Positions 45,206 to 57,232 of a stretch of 64,000 nucleotides of DNA are shown piece after piece. A program made the position numbers and the translations under genes. The notes beneath the pieces were generated by a model that saw only the letters and a list, made by a program, of their open reading frames with translations, was not told the DNA's origin and ran no database searches. Each line of letters starts with the position of its first letter. Positions within the stretch are counted from its first letter, which is position 1. Where the stretch lies: assembly GCA_030407005.1 (NCBI GenBank), contig JAUDYN010000005.1, positions 248,001-312,000 of the forward strand, written 5' to 3'. Source of the stretch: Desarmillaria ectypa. Taxonomy: Eukaryota; Basidiomycota; Agaricomycetes; Agaricales; Physalacriaceae.

Positions 45206-48200
45206 CTACAAATTGCGCTTCAATAGGTTGCAACAAAAATGTTCAAACCAAGAGCTATACCTAGGATGATGCAGTAATTTAAAGAAATAAAATTGAGCAG
45301 GTCTCAGAGCAAGGAGGTGTATGATGGTGGTGGGAAGAGAGGTCTCGGCAATTGCCGCCTTCACTCAGATCGACGCTTATTGCTGAGTCTTGGCGTGCTG
45401 TCTCGCTATACCCTTTTGCGACCAAGCGGCATGCTGACAAGCCAGTACTATTTAGCTCATTAATTCACGGTAAGTATTGGCTTTGTCTAATTTTAAGAGA
45501 AGGTCACTTGTCTGTCTCTTTCTGCCACTTCGTTTATCGAGGCAATTTCGAAGTGGAGATCTGCGCTGATCAGGGACTCTTTTTTCTGCCGAATGCCCGG
45601 TGAGAACGATAATAGGCCTTTGAATACCAACTTTTTTTTTTTTTGTTTTTTTTTTTTGTAAATGCACCCTTATCTCTTTTTAAGACTTTTATACATCTAG
45701 CTGGTCAAGCTAGGGAAATAACTTCTTCCGACACAGAATCATCTGTACGTTAACTGAACTTTGGCTATCTATTTTCTTTTCGTTTTGAGCCTGGAGAGGA
45801 CGGTGCTAACCTGGAAAATGTGACGACTTCAATTCCATGTAGCGGCTTATTTAAAGGCAACATTGGTTACAGTTTTCGGATTTGAAGGTAGCAGGTCCTT
45901 CTTCGGGGTTGAAGCACGACTTTAAAGGACATTAACTTTGTTCACTGGAAATTCCCTGGAGGAGACTTTATTTTGACTTGACATGACTTGGGAAGCTTCC
46001 GTTTGATCTCAATACATTGCTCAAAAAGATGATGGTCGCTCTACGTTTCAACAGAAATCAGTGCCTATACTTTTTGGGATCTATTCATTCAGTGCAACAA
46101 CCTTGGACTTTCAGCATAGCCGGGCTGACGTTTCTGTTGGCCTAATGTGTCTATTTCCCCCCAATTTTCTCAGAGGCTTTCCTTAGATCTTTTGTTGTGC
46201 TGCCCGCAGGATTCCCCAGGTCAACACCTTTGAAGAATTTCGCATCATAATGATCATCGAACAACAACATACATGTCATATCTTCTTTGTGATCTCCTCA
46301 GTAGCCAGATGCGCTAAGCTCTACAAGTCGACGCTATTCTGGATCTCAGGCTGAGTCCCTCTCAACGTAGCTAGGCATGCTTCACCTATGCATGGCTGTG
46401 TAGAAAGTCTGGAATAGTCAGATGAAAGTTTCGTTCATCAGGGGAAAAGATATTTCACTGTTGATGCAAGTACAAATCAGCGCTCAATGCCCCTTTAGAG
46501 ATACGCGTGAGTATTAATTATACACCGCTATCACCTATTAAAGATATATCATAACTAACTACACGGGTTTTACGGTACTTGACTCTTTGGATTCCTAGAA
46601 TATGACGAGAGATGGAAATGTCAATATTACCTTAGTAGTTCACGTGTGAATGATACATGGGGTTGAGACATCCTCACGAAAGCTAAACGACATGATTTGC
46701 CCCGACTCTTCTTCAGCGGCGGGACGGTAAGCTCCTCCGAGTTGAGAAATTGATCCGCCTTAACTGGTTACAGGGCATGGAAGGTGCTGCATCCGACGCG
46801 CGTGTATGAGCATGGTCCAAGAGTCGACACCAGAGCAAGAGATGGTCGATGATCGCCCGATGATGAAGCATGGTACAGAATCAACTCCATATGGGCTTGT
46901 ATATTATACGCCAGTAAAAAGGTACCCTGATGCTCGTTTGTGCCAATGGTTGTTCACTCAAACAAAAGAAATAAGTCAGCCAATCATGCAGACCGTATAG
47001 TCAGACCAGAAGTCTTCAGCGGTGCAAGACTTCTATTCGCGAAATCAACATTGATATCTCCAGTGAGGGACGGAGATATCACCGTACACTACTCTGCATT
47101 GACAGATTCGCAGTTCCGCGCGAAAAGGTACCAAGGGAGAGCGTGGTGTGATGTAGCATTCAACCATACGAGTCCAAAGGAATAGCATGGGACGCCCTCC
47201 TGAAGCGATATACCAGAAAATCGGAGGAAGAAGGGCACTGCAGGCTTGAAGCGGCGGAAATATAAGACCATCAGACTATACGCATTCCAGCCAGACTTTG
47301 TTCTGATCGCGAATGCGTAAACTGTAGATAAGCCGGTGACGACTAGAACAGGCGCTCTGGGCATTGAGATCAACTTTTGAAGCAGCTCCGAGTCGGATGT
47401 CGCAGGGTCAACAGATGTCGATCAGGTATGTGCTTGCATTAGTACGTGCACCCGGACAAAAGGGAGAAATGATGCTGTTTCAGGACTTTGTTGATGTGAG
47501 CCAGATATTGTAATTGACATGAGGTTAAGCGACTCGGACCTAGACTCGATATCTCCGTCCCAGCAGATTTAGTTGGTCAGTCAAGGGGTAGGGAGGGTAC
47601 TTTCCCATTACGAAAAAGTCAGGTTCGGTACACGTTTCTTGTGGTGTTCTTGTGAGTCACATCTGTCACAGTTCTCGAGAAAATCCAGGACAGCCTTCAT
47701 CGCCAATGAGGAGATATTCGAGATCTGATAGTGACTGGAGTGAATCATCAGCTGGTAGGTGACAATATGGGACTTTCTCCTACATGACCCCTTGTCCTGC
47801 ACACCGTAAAGACCAACTGATGCTCGGGGTAGATATGGCTCCAAATGGCTCCGCACAATCCTGTTAGCAATATACAATTAGATGTGATCGCAAAGAAGGA
47901 GGTAAAAGAGAGCAGTTTTCACAAAAGCACGCAGTGGCGAATGCCAAGACTTGGCATGAAAGTTCTGAGTGTGTTCGCGTGGATGATAATTTTCGAGAAG
48001 AAATGTCATCAAAGAAAAAGAAGAATGGGACACAGACATTGACATCATTCGGAAGTTTGTTATGCGTCATAATTTCAGATGCGGTGTTAAGCAATCCGTG
48101 CTCATGGCCCAGCATGTGCGTGCATGAGGTAGATTAATCAGAAAGTTCTGTGGTTCGTCGTTGCGATATCCGACTTATGGACTTGGCATGAATGCATCAG

Positions 48201-48909
48201 AATTAAGCAGTGACGTAGATAAAGATGAGTGTCAAGGATTAATGTCAGCGATAGTGACAGCACTAAGTATGAGGGTCGCGCAGATAAGTGGAGACGCGAT
48301 GGGCGCACAAGCAAATCATGTCGTTATTGAGACGGATGTCAAAGCAGATGGTGGTTCCCAGATAGGTCTCGTATTAATAACGGACAGGACAAAGGAAGCG
48401 ATCACCCGTTCCGGTGAAAGACGCGCATGTCTACAAGACTCGGAGATATTAACAATAGCGTCAGTCAAGTCTAATTCAGGAGAGTTGAAAGAGGGAAAAA
48501 AGAGGAAGATCGCACCTTCCGACCTACAATTAATACAAGTCAAGAATTTGACGAAGAACCATAGAAGTAGTCGCGGAGACGCAGCAGACAAAGACCGCAA
48601 GTTTCGGTATCATTTAACGAAGACTCAAAGGAGGGAGCATCTAGTAATCATTGTTTAGCTAACCCCATGATACCTAGGGGTCACCGAGTAACCAACTTAC
48701 CCTTAGCGACGCTGCTAGTCGTTCATAAGCACATGGAGTAAACCGGATGGTCGATCGTATCGGACGTCAAGCCGAGGCTTATTGCTAGGCGGATCCGGGG
48801 AAACACCAAGCAGATAGACATCCAACGTGCATTTTGGACGTCAAGCATTCGAACCACGCTGAAGGAAAATTAAGAAGATGCAGATTTTCTTCCTCAGCAT
48901 CCATGCGCT
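45206..48909. other. Gene-poor, degenerate DNA
   Basis: No intact gene is supported. A long T tract interrupted by one G (about 45631-45658) may be a poly-A tail remnant on minus. A plus frame 48188-48658 (156 codons from an ATG) and a hydrophobic minus frame 47089-47373 are open but match nothing I know. Confidence 0.45.
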
Positions 48910-49365
48910 TCATCGTCGTCCCCGATCAAGAAAAGAAGTGAGAGTCGGCGTGAATCGAAGATCAGGGATGGGGAGGAATGCGGGGTAAGAGAAATGGTGG
49001 CGCATCAACGTACGGAGCGTCATGAAGGGTCTGGTTATTATTTCTTCAATTCGGCGGATTCCGATGAACACCCCCCGCCTCCGGGTCTCCTTTAGTCCAG
49101 GGTCAAATAACCAAGCTTGAAGGTCGGCCATTCTCGGAGAAGTCAAGAAATGCGGGAAACGAGTAAACGACAACGACGGTGTCGAACTAGTGTCGAGCCC
49201 TCGGAGCGAACTGCCGAAATGTCGAGGCCACCCTGGTTTTATCGTTCCGATTAACCAGTTTTTTTTTTCTGGAGAGTGGTCATGTGGATAGAGAGAAGGC
49301 TCGCGATCGTGTTTTGTTTTTAACAGGATAAATTCGACGCGGAACCGTCCAGAAGGACTGGACAT
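48910..49365 (-). CDS. Possible small gene, unknown
   Basis: An uninterrupted 151-codon frame from an ATG at 49365. It is basic and Pro-rich with no domain or signal peptide I recognise. It lies in a region of degenerate repeats and could be a chance frame. It is listed because it is one of the longer unbroken frames in this part. Confidence 0.25.
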   Translation of the reverse strand: MSSPSGRFRVEFILLKTKHDREPSLYPHDHSPEKKNWLIGTIKPGWPRHFGSSLRGLDTSSTPSLSFTRFPHFLTSPRMADLQAWLFDPGLKETRRRGVFIGIRRIEEIITRPFMTLRTLMRHHFSYPAFLPIPDLRFTPTLTSFLDRGRR

Positions 49366-49867
49366 GCGGATCCGTAAGAAGCTATCACTGCAATCCGGAT
49401 CCTAAAGTCAGGTACGAGGATAATCTCTCAACAAAAGAACAAGCGAGTGTGGCGCGATATGGGATCCAGCCACAAGAAATTTTACTGAAACCAGAAAAAT
49501 GAAGTTGGACCCCAAATTTGACACGGTATTCTAGAACAAAGTCAAATGGAATCCGGTGGAGCCATGATGATATGTGAACAAGGCTCGATTGGCATGAGAA
49601 GAGGAAAAGTGCCAACAGAGCCGGATGAGGAAATCGACGTCGTGGCTTGAAGGCGGAGAATGTAGACTGGGCAATAAGGTACAGTACACCCACAAGAATA
49701 ATCAAGACATCGCCGAATGGGGTGGACCCGGAGCAAATAGCGCAAAAGAAAGGCTAATCGACATGAACTGTCCAATTGTTCCTGGCCTTTCGTTCCTTGA
49801 GAAGATCAGCCTCGATGAACCCGTCGACGGTGAAATGGACGTACGACCGAGAGCGAATGCTATGTGG

Positions 49868-50012
49868 CCTGACATCAACATGTTCCAGCACTGTAACAGA
49901 GGAAGAAACTGCGCCGTCTCGAGGACTAGAGGTCAATTTGTCTGTGCCCTGACATGTTCCAGCCAGAAAGATTTGAAAAGAAACAATTTATCGTCACCGT
50001 CTCGAGGACTTT
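49868..50012 (+). repeat. Short direct repeat, two diverged copies
   Basis: A unit of about 60-75 nt that begins CTGACAT, contains ATGTTCCAGC and ends CCGTCTCGAGGACT occurs at about 49868-49926 and again at about 49948-50010, in direct orientation. Confidence 0.55.
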
Positions 50013-50628
50013 TGGGTGAATCCGGGGCATTGTTCTAGAACCTTAGCATTGACAGGAAAACACGCGGACCCGCAAAGCCAAACTCGTGCAATGAGGTACA
50101 GCGTGGGGAAACACCCGAGCCAACATGACCGGATCAGGAAAATATACGGGACCGTGGTGTCATCCCGAGTCCCGACGAGCCGGTCTCGTCATAAGAAAGC
50201 AGGTAACCAATCAAGGATGGTACCCAGTAATCGGCCGTATCAAGAAGATGTTTATCCTGGGGGGGAAAGGACATGCAGCACTCCGATAAGAGAGGGACAC
50301 AATTACCAGTTGAATTAGGAAAATGTAGATGAGGCTGCGGGTGAGCATGAGAGTGGCACGCCCGGTCCCGGTCACTGAAGGAAATGAAGGGGTGCTATTA
50401 GATACAGGACGTCAGGAAGAGAAAGCTGCTCACGATTATTAAGGCAACAAATGAAGGCCGAGCTCGTAGTAGGAACCAACAAAGCCAGATATGGTGACTT
50501 CATCGCTCGGTTCTGGAGTCAAGCCGCCAGGGACCCAAAATCTGTTCTTCAGCTAAAGTTGTAATGAGTGACCCCGGTGTCCCAAACGGCTTGGTGGGGC
50601 TTCTCCAGCTATGCCACGAAGTAAACAC

Positions 50629-51400
50629 GTTTCCATGGTTGCCGGGCGAAAATCTTCCAACAAAACCTAACGGGGCGAGTTGTGCATTGATTATCGGCGA
50701 AAACAAGTAAATGATGGCACTAGGGCTTTGCATGGTTCGCGCAGATCATTCCGATAATCGCGTCGAGGATGGGGCGTGTTTTGGACAACTTGGGTTCCTA
50801 TTCTTATGTTCCTGGGCTGGGGTGCTTGAGTCCAATAGCCAGAGCAGATATTGTGGTGGGTGGAGGGACCTGCCTTGGTCTGCAAGTGCGCGTCTCATAG
50901 CCACCGAAGCAGATACATTTCTAGGAAGCTCAAGGACTAGTCAAGTGGTTCCCATGGTAGCAAGGTAAAATCTTCTCGGTATGTGCAACCAACGGAACCT
51001 AACTGAGTGAGTCGTGCATGATTGTCATGACCGGAATGAAAACATACCCGTACTGGTGATGAAGTGTTTCCATTGTGTGCTTGATAATCAAAGAGTCATA
51101 TCTAGTTCTTTGTAATGAACACATCCTCGTCGATGACGGTTCATTGATATCCTATTCTATGCTCCTGGGTTGAAGTATCGGTGGCCAGAGTAGATACCGC
51201 GACAAGGAATCGAATGCAGGAACCTGGGTTGGAACTTGGGTTAGGAACCCGTGACTACGTGAACGTTTCAGCGCGAACACTTTGTTGATGCCGGTTACTG
51301 TTGAACGTGCCTGGGATAAAGTGGCCGGCACGAGGCCAGAGTAGATAGCGCGGCGGGAGTCAAGGTCCTGATCAGGAGCATAGAGAATGATTGTCGGGAC
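50629..51400 (+). repeat. Diverged tandem repeat, about 300-nt unit
   Basis: At least two and probably three diverged units in direct orientation. Matching landmarks are a GTTTCCATGGTTG/GGTTCCCATGGTAG block at about 50629 and 50947, AACCTAAC(G/T)G followed by a GTGCAT word, then GGCCAGAGTAGATA-like words at about 50836, 51188 and 51330. The unit is not recognised and holds no intact frame. Confidence 0.5.
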
Positions 51401-51963
51401 TTAGTTGAGCTCGGGTCAATCCATGCAGCGCCAGGGTGGTGGCGGTGCTGGCTGGCCTGCATATAGAATCCGTCCAGATGAACAGCATGTTTCGTCAACA
51501 ACAGTATCACAGCCAGCAATCAGATTTGGAGTCATCATGGATACAGAGGCATATGGTCTCGGGTTGGGGTAGCCGGAGTACCGTACATGCAGGGGCGGGA
51601 GCGGTCGGTAGTTCCGGGCTACGCTGATTTGAAAGACGCACTCCCACAGAATCCGTCCGTACTTCACCGAGTCCCATGGGTACCGGACTCCATAGATATC
51701 CCCCCATCGTGGCAATATCATCGAGTGCCACGCAGTGCCTAGAAATGAGGACCAGCGGATGTCTTGAATCATTCATTTCACAAACATGTATCCATATGGT
51801 GAACAAGCGCCGAACATTAAGCGAATAGAGAAGCGGAACAAAAAAGAACGGAGGAGAACAAAGGAGATTCATCTAATAGATCGATCTTGATACACAGCCA
51901 CGCACGGGAAATGTCCGGATTATATCATCCGGGATTACAGCAGGCGTGGAAAATTAGAAAGGC

Positions 51964-51970
51964 TATAAAT
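51964..51970 (+). promoter_or_regulatory. TATA box
   Basis: TATAAAT lies 31 nt before the ATG at 52001. The position fits a very short leader for that ATG and argues against the in-frame ATG at 51911, which lies upstream of the box. Confidence 0.45.
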
Positions 51971-52000
51971 GTCACTGGAAGGGACGACCCTTCCACTCTG

Positions 52001-52768
52001 ATGTCCACGTCTTTTTACTCTTCCACTTCGACTACCATCACTGCTTCGCTGCCCAGCTATAACAAGCGCCTTTTCCTTTCCACTACCATCTCTGAAGGCG
52101 AGCCACCCCACAAGAAGCAGCGAAACATGTCCACTCTCAGGAGAACCCATTCTTACCTCTCTCTTACGGACTTGCCCAATCAGCCCCAGCAGTCGATGTA
52201 CATGACACCTACAAGGGGAAGGTGTCGAGGACGGAAGCTCAGCATATCTCCACCAGCGAATGGCGATTTTCGGGCTTCTTTGGAGGCGTCGATGGCCCTG
52301 AGCCTCGCGCCTATTACCGATCCCTACAACTCTCAGCAGAAGCGAGCGCGACCAGCGCCGCCTGCTCCAGTTGCGTCGACGTCGTCAGCGTCTTGCGCCA
52401 CTTCTTCCCACCCTGTGTACTCCTCAGCACCACGCGTTTCCTCCCCTCTCTGCCCCTCTTCGCGCCCCTCTTCGAACACCTCACCCTTTTCTCGTCCTCG
52501 GAAAGGAAAAGGGGAACCTGACCTCCACCGAATAGCCATACAGACTTGTATGCGGTCGACGTCCGAGGGCCAGAAGGTCCTTAACATGGGGCCGCGGATT
52601 GCGATGAGCATCGCGAATGCTACGCGAGAGCTCGAGCGAATTGTGACAGAACAGGGGATGGAATCGCGGCCTGCAGATGAGGATGTTATCATGGGCGACT
52701 CGACGGCCGAACCGTGGGTTAGTGTGTCGAAAGGTGACGATTGGGAGATGATTCACTGCGGCGCATAG
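52001..52768 (+). CDS. Small Ser/Pro-rich nuclear-type protein, unknown
   Basis: A single exon of 255 aa from ATG 52001 (an in-frame ATG at 51911 would add 30 residues). The first 30 residues are Ser/Thr-rich. A basic motif P-P-H-K-K-Q-R near residue 34 could be a nuclear localisation signal. Residues 95-180 are low-complexity Ser/Pro/Ala. The C-terminal 60 residues are more ordered (R-I-A-I-Q-T-C-M-R-S then A-N-A-T-R-E-L-E-R-I) and end acidic with two Trp. The pattern of a Ser-rich start plus conserved helical end suggests a genuine basidiomycete protein family, but I cannot name it. Confidence 0.65.
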   Translation: MSTSFYSSTSTTITASLPSYNKRLFLSTTISEGEPPHKKQRNMSTLRRTHSYLSLTDLPNQPQQSMYMTPTRGRCRGRKLSISPPANGDFRASLEASMALSLAPITDPYNSQQKRARPAPPAPVASTSSASCATSSHPVYSSAPRVSSPLCPSSRPSSNTSPFSRPRKGKGEPDLHRIAIQTCMRSTSEGQKVLNMGPRIAMSIANATRELERIVTEQGMESRPADEDVIMGDSTAEPWVSVSKGDDWEMIHCGA

Positions 52769-55700
52769 GGCCTCGGAATTCCCTTTCTTCTTCGCGTTAC
52801 ATCCACCGCCAAGCATTCCCCCTTTTCTTCGTGGTGTATTATCTGGGTTTGGGGCTTCTTGGAATATTCATCTGTATTTTTGCATGCATCATTTTCGGGT
52901 TTCATATCTATCTGTCTATCTATCTATGCTGTCGTTGCTTTCTCACTGCTGTAATGTTACTTGCACGTACATCTCTAACTACCAATTTACTGTAATCGTA
53001 CATATACATTTGGGTTTAAAGCGGTTTACCCTTATTCAGTTGCTTGAGCTTCTAAACAGTATCAGTATCAAGATCTTGATGGCCGTTGAACGTTGAAACT
53101 CGAACTCAATGGACAAGCTATCTATAGAAATCACAATACGGTCACTATCAACAGCATCCGGCACTTCATTCCCATCGACCCCGTGGCGCCGTGGCGGGAC
53201 CACGCACCTCTTCATGTCCAGGCGGGCGTGTTCCATGTGAAGTTTTTATCTGGTTCCTCCAGGGCGTCGGACCGTCTCTTTTCCGCTTTCTATTCTGCGC
53301 CGAGAAAGATACATATTTTTTCCACGATCCGCTGCCATGGAATGAAATCCGACTCGGCTCAAAGGACTTAAGCCGACATGCCGAACTTGCCGAACGTTCA
53401 AGCCGGCTTTTTTCCAATATATAAAAAATCGGAAGAATCATTTTCTAGTATTTCCAGTTAGCTCCTATCTCTATAAAATTTAGCAATACGTTAAAAGGTA
53501 TCTTGGGAGTGTCGTATCCTTTTTTTCAAGTAGTTGAAAGTAACAGTGGTAATGAGTAAAAGTGCCTCTACATGCAAATTTGTGTGACGGGCTGTCACAA
53601 GGCTCGATTTTCTGTTCCATCCTTTCGTTCAAGACCTTCCATGCACTCTGCGGCCCCAGAGCTTTGAATTTAGAATGCTATTATAATACTAATGCGTGCC
53701 CTAATATTTTAGACCCTTTAGCTTTCCACTATATGCAATTATAGGGTGCAAAGCCAATATAGTAAGCAATGCATCTTCGTCATTGTTTCATGTTCCATGC
53801 ATCCAGTAGCGGCAGTTGCCGGTCCCCAATTCCTTCCTTTTATATGAAGAAACAGCGGGCTGTATCTGAACTGTATCCATTTTGGTTGCTCGGTGGCTTT
53901 GGGTAACTGTTCAAGAAGAATTAAATAAGATATACCTTGATCAGCTGTGGAAAAGTACTTGGTGGTGCAAAAAGCTTGCTCGGCGGCTGCGCCACCAGCT
54001 CGCACTTTGCACAATCTAAATCTCAGAGTGATATGCACTCTTCATTCGAACTGCTTGCCCCTACCTACTACGTACCAATAGGAAGACATCAGGATTAAAG
54101 TATGCTTAGCCACAGCGGCATAGACGCTGCCGTGAAGCCGTTGCATGCCGTGTGCTCCAAATTACCTAAGCCGACCCGCCGCATAGCCCCTGTCCAGACA
54201 ATTGGGCGCTACTCAAGAACAGTTATGCCTTGCTATAACCCTCCGTCGTTTCCTCATTCTTCGGAAAGAATCGGTGAATGAGCTCTTGCAATTTCGCAGT
54301 TTTGACTGTGGTAACATCTTGAGATATATTATGTGAATTTTCACGAGGTCCAAAGCCAAAGGGAATGTATCAAAAAACTTGGTTTGCATACCCCGTCTCA
54401 GTTGCACATGCAAATCACCCATAGCATTATCATTTGCAATTGAGGGGACCATTCTGAACTTTTGGGAATGGGTTCGACAGCTTTAGCCGCAACTACGGCA
54501 ACACCACTTTGGAGCAAGAAATAGATACCGCTTGCCTTTCTCCTTCGTCACACCGTCGCCGGAAAAAATGTTGCAGTCCGACAATCTCTCAGAAATTTCA
54601 TATCTGTAGTACTGAGATACATTACTATATAGGTACTAAAATATGGAAGGAAGCGATGTGGAAATGTGGTCACAGTAATAGAATTCTCAAACTCTGGGGG
54701 TTTTCAATGCCACCGGGGGTGATAGTAGTCTTTTGCCGTCTACCACATGGTAGTTATTCACTGCCTCATGCACTATGCTCTCTATCGGATCTTGGCCTCG
54801 TTGCCTACACGTTTAATCCTAATGAAAGTTGGAAATGCTTTATCTGAGAAACTTGGGAGAACAGGCGTTCTTTATCTCTTTGTTCCACGCTTTTTGGGAG
54901 ACGCCACAGGACCGACCCTGCGAACTTCAAATTTAAGGTTCGCCTTTCTGCTGAATACTCTACTGTGCTTTCATCAATCGATGTATATCGGTCGTCTGTC
55001 TATGAGGGACTAGATGGGCTCCCCTGATATTGCATCTTGCCCTGGTCTGTTTGTTGATCCGCTGTTCAAGCTGCTTAATCATGATCTATCATGATATCAG
55101 AGCTGAGAACGCCCGTCCGAGGCCTCTCCGGCTTACACATAATTCGCGGTCAGGGGATCAGATCCAAGTTAGCGCTGGCATCTCGCGAAGGCAATCACGA
55201 TGCTATTGATCTAGCCATCCAGTCAGCTGAGATCTGGACTATATTAATTTCTATGCGGTCGCTGCCCAATTGCTATTTCTGTCAAATTGGATGAATCTGT
55301 GGATATGCGCAATGTTGTTTGAATCTTTGCATAAACTCCCATCTGAATAGCATACGGTGATATCTCAGTTCATGTTCACATTAATGCTAACTTTTTGAAT
55401 CGAAGTCTCGGGGCGTACTCGCTGAGAGTCTTTGTATGAGCTGGTTGAACACTTCTCATCTTTTCCTCTCGGGCGGACAACGGTCGGCACCATGTACACT
55501 GTACTTTCTTCGCGTTACAAGTTCGCTTTGGGTACTTTGTCAACTCGACTCGGATGGTTTATCTCTAGTTCTAGTGATCCAATATTAAAGTTGAACAGCC
55601 TGCATGCATCCTTGGGCAGCCAGTTGATCAACTTCCCATTCAATGTAGGAGATTCTGTTATGTTCCCACAATCTGATCCAGCGGTTTTCATGATGGGTAT

Positions 55701-57232
55701 TAATATCATTCATTGACTCCGTGAATCTAAATATTATGGTGACTGTGATAATCCAGCTCCATGGGATGTCATCATTATCCGTTCCGGTTTACCTGTCATG
55801 GCTTCGAAATCTCTCAAGGTATTCATGGTCGAGAATAAATCAAAATGATGATCTCGGACGCAGTTGCTTCAAGGACTTTGCATTCAATACTGAAGTGTTT
55901 AGAGTTTAGAAATCGGTATGTGAAGAAGCTCTGTCGCACAATAGGCCTCATGTGATTGGACGTTTATCGGACGACGGTGGGTACCATGTGAAGCTCACGT
56001 CCTGTACCTTTTTCGTCTCAAGTTTGTGCAGAGCTTCATCCGTTACCTCGCCATCTAATGATCATCCTTCGCCTTGCTGATTATCACCAAGAGACCATTG
56101 CTTCGCCATTGGCGTCTCAAAGCTGAATTTAACGGTTCAATTCATGAAAAGATACGGCCAAAGCGGGTTCATGAACGAGTTCTCAATCAATGCAGGGCGA
56201 ACTTTGATCAAAGTAGCTGACCCACCTTGGACCCACCCCATTTCCGGAGGTTTTCATTGTGTCGTCAAGTATTGATACCATCCATGAACTCCATGTATTA
56301 TTTATATTGAATGGTGACAGTGATAATTCAGCTCCATGAGAACGGCATTTATCTGTCATCATGAACATGTTTATCCTAATCACAGTACTTGCTCCGACTT
56401 GATTAACTCAGCCTAGATCCCCACACTCACTTGGCACGGACTCGCGAAGCCAATAACGATTTAACATCTGTGATTTACTCTCCAGTAGAGCTTGTGTTAC
56501 TAGTGGGATGCGCTGAGGGTTCTTGGTATTCAGGATTATGGCCTATGCAGGACATATTTTTCCCATTTATGCAGGAATGACATCCATTAGCCACCTCTTT
56601 TTTTCTTTGAACCCTCGATTTCTGTTGCACCCTACAACTTGGACCTGGATGGACAGCAAGGGAGGCAGAAGACTTCAGCGTTCTTATCAGAATTAGTTCT
56701 GATCCACGTTCAGCCCCCGAAAAGAGTGTTTGCTTCATCACGACAAACGATGGAGAATATACGATGATGTTTCTTGCGAATCACATCGCACCTCATATGC
56801 CCTAGTGTCTGAACGAAACTTTGATGAATACTGTTCGGCATGCCGTAGTCCATCTTCATTCGTACTGTGCCACTTTTTAGAATCGACGATTCTAAGCATC
56901 TCACTGTCTTTCTTCTCAGGTCTCGACTCCTTACTGACTCCGTATACAATAGATCTCTTAATAAGCACTGGAAGTTTTTACATTACGCTGGTGCGTTCCG
57001 GAGGGTGTTGCCCTGATCCTTCTCATCACCAATAATGTTAGCCCCTGACCCGCTTCGATAATCCCAATTCCGCGATACTAGCTCACATCCAATACCGAAG
57101 GTTGCCACAGTGAGGTCTCTGTTGCTGCAAAATGAGCTGACTGATGCGTGCCAGTAGATGCAGGTCCAATCCTATTCTTGGCCAGCTATAAGCCCCTGCT
57201 GATGCCCACACGTCGCTAGTAATGCGCCAAGA
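52769..57232. other. Gene-poor A+T-rich region with old duplications
   Basis: No gene is supported. Two related stretches are seen near 55738-55800 and 56313-56370: GGTGACTGTGATAATCCAGC against GGTGACAGTGATAATTCAGC, both followed by TCCATG. This suggests old duplicated sequence. A TATCTATC-type short run lies near 52907-52927. Confidence 0.45.
57188..57193 (+). promoter_or_regulatory. TATA box of DUF6534-like gene
   Basis: TATAAG lies 40 nt before the ATG at 57233, a usual spacing. Confidence 0.45.

Noticed and set aside
48161..48658. 165-codon plus-strand frame in purine-rich DNA
   Set aside because: No recognised domain, the opposite strand is also open, and it sits in degenerate sequence; not strong enough to call a gene.
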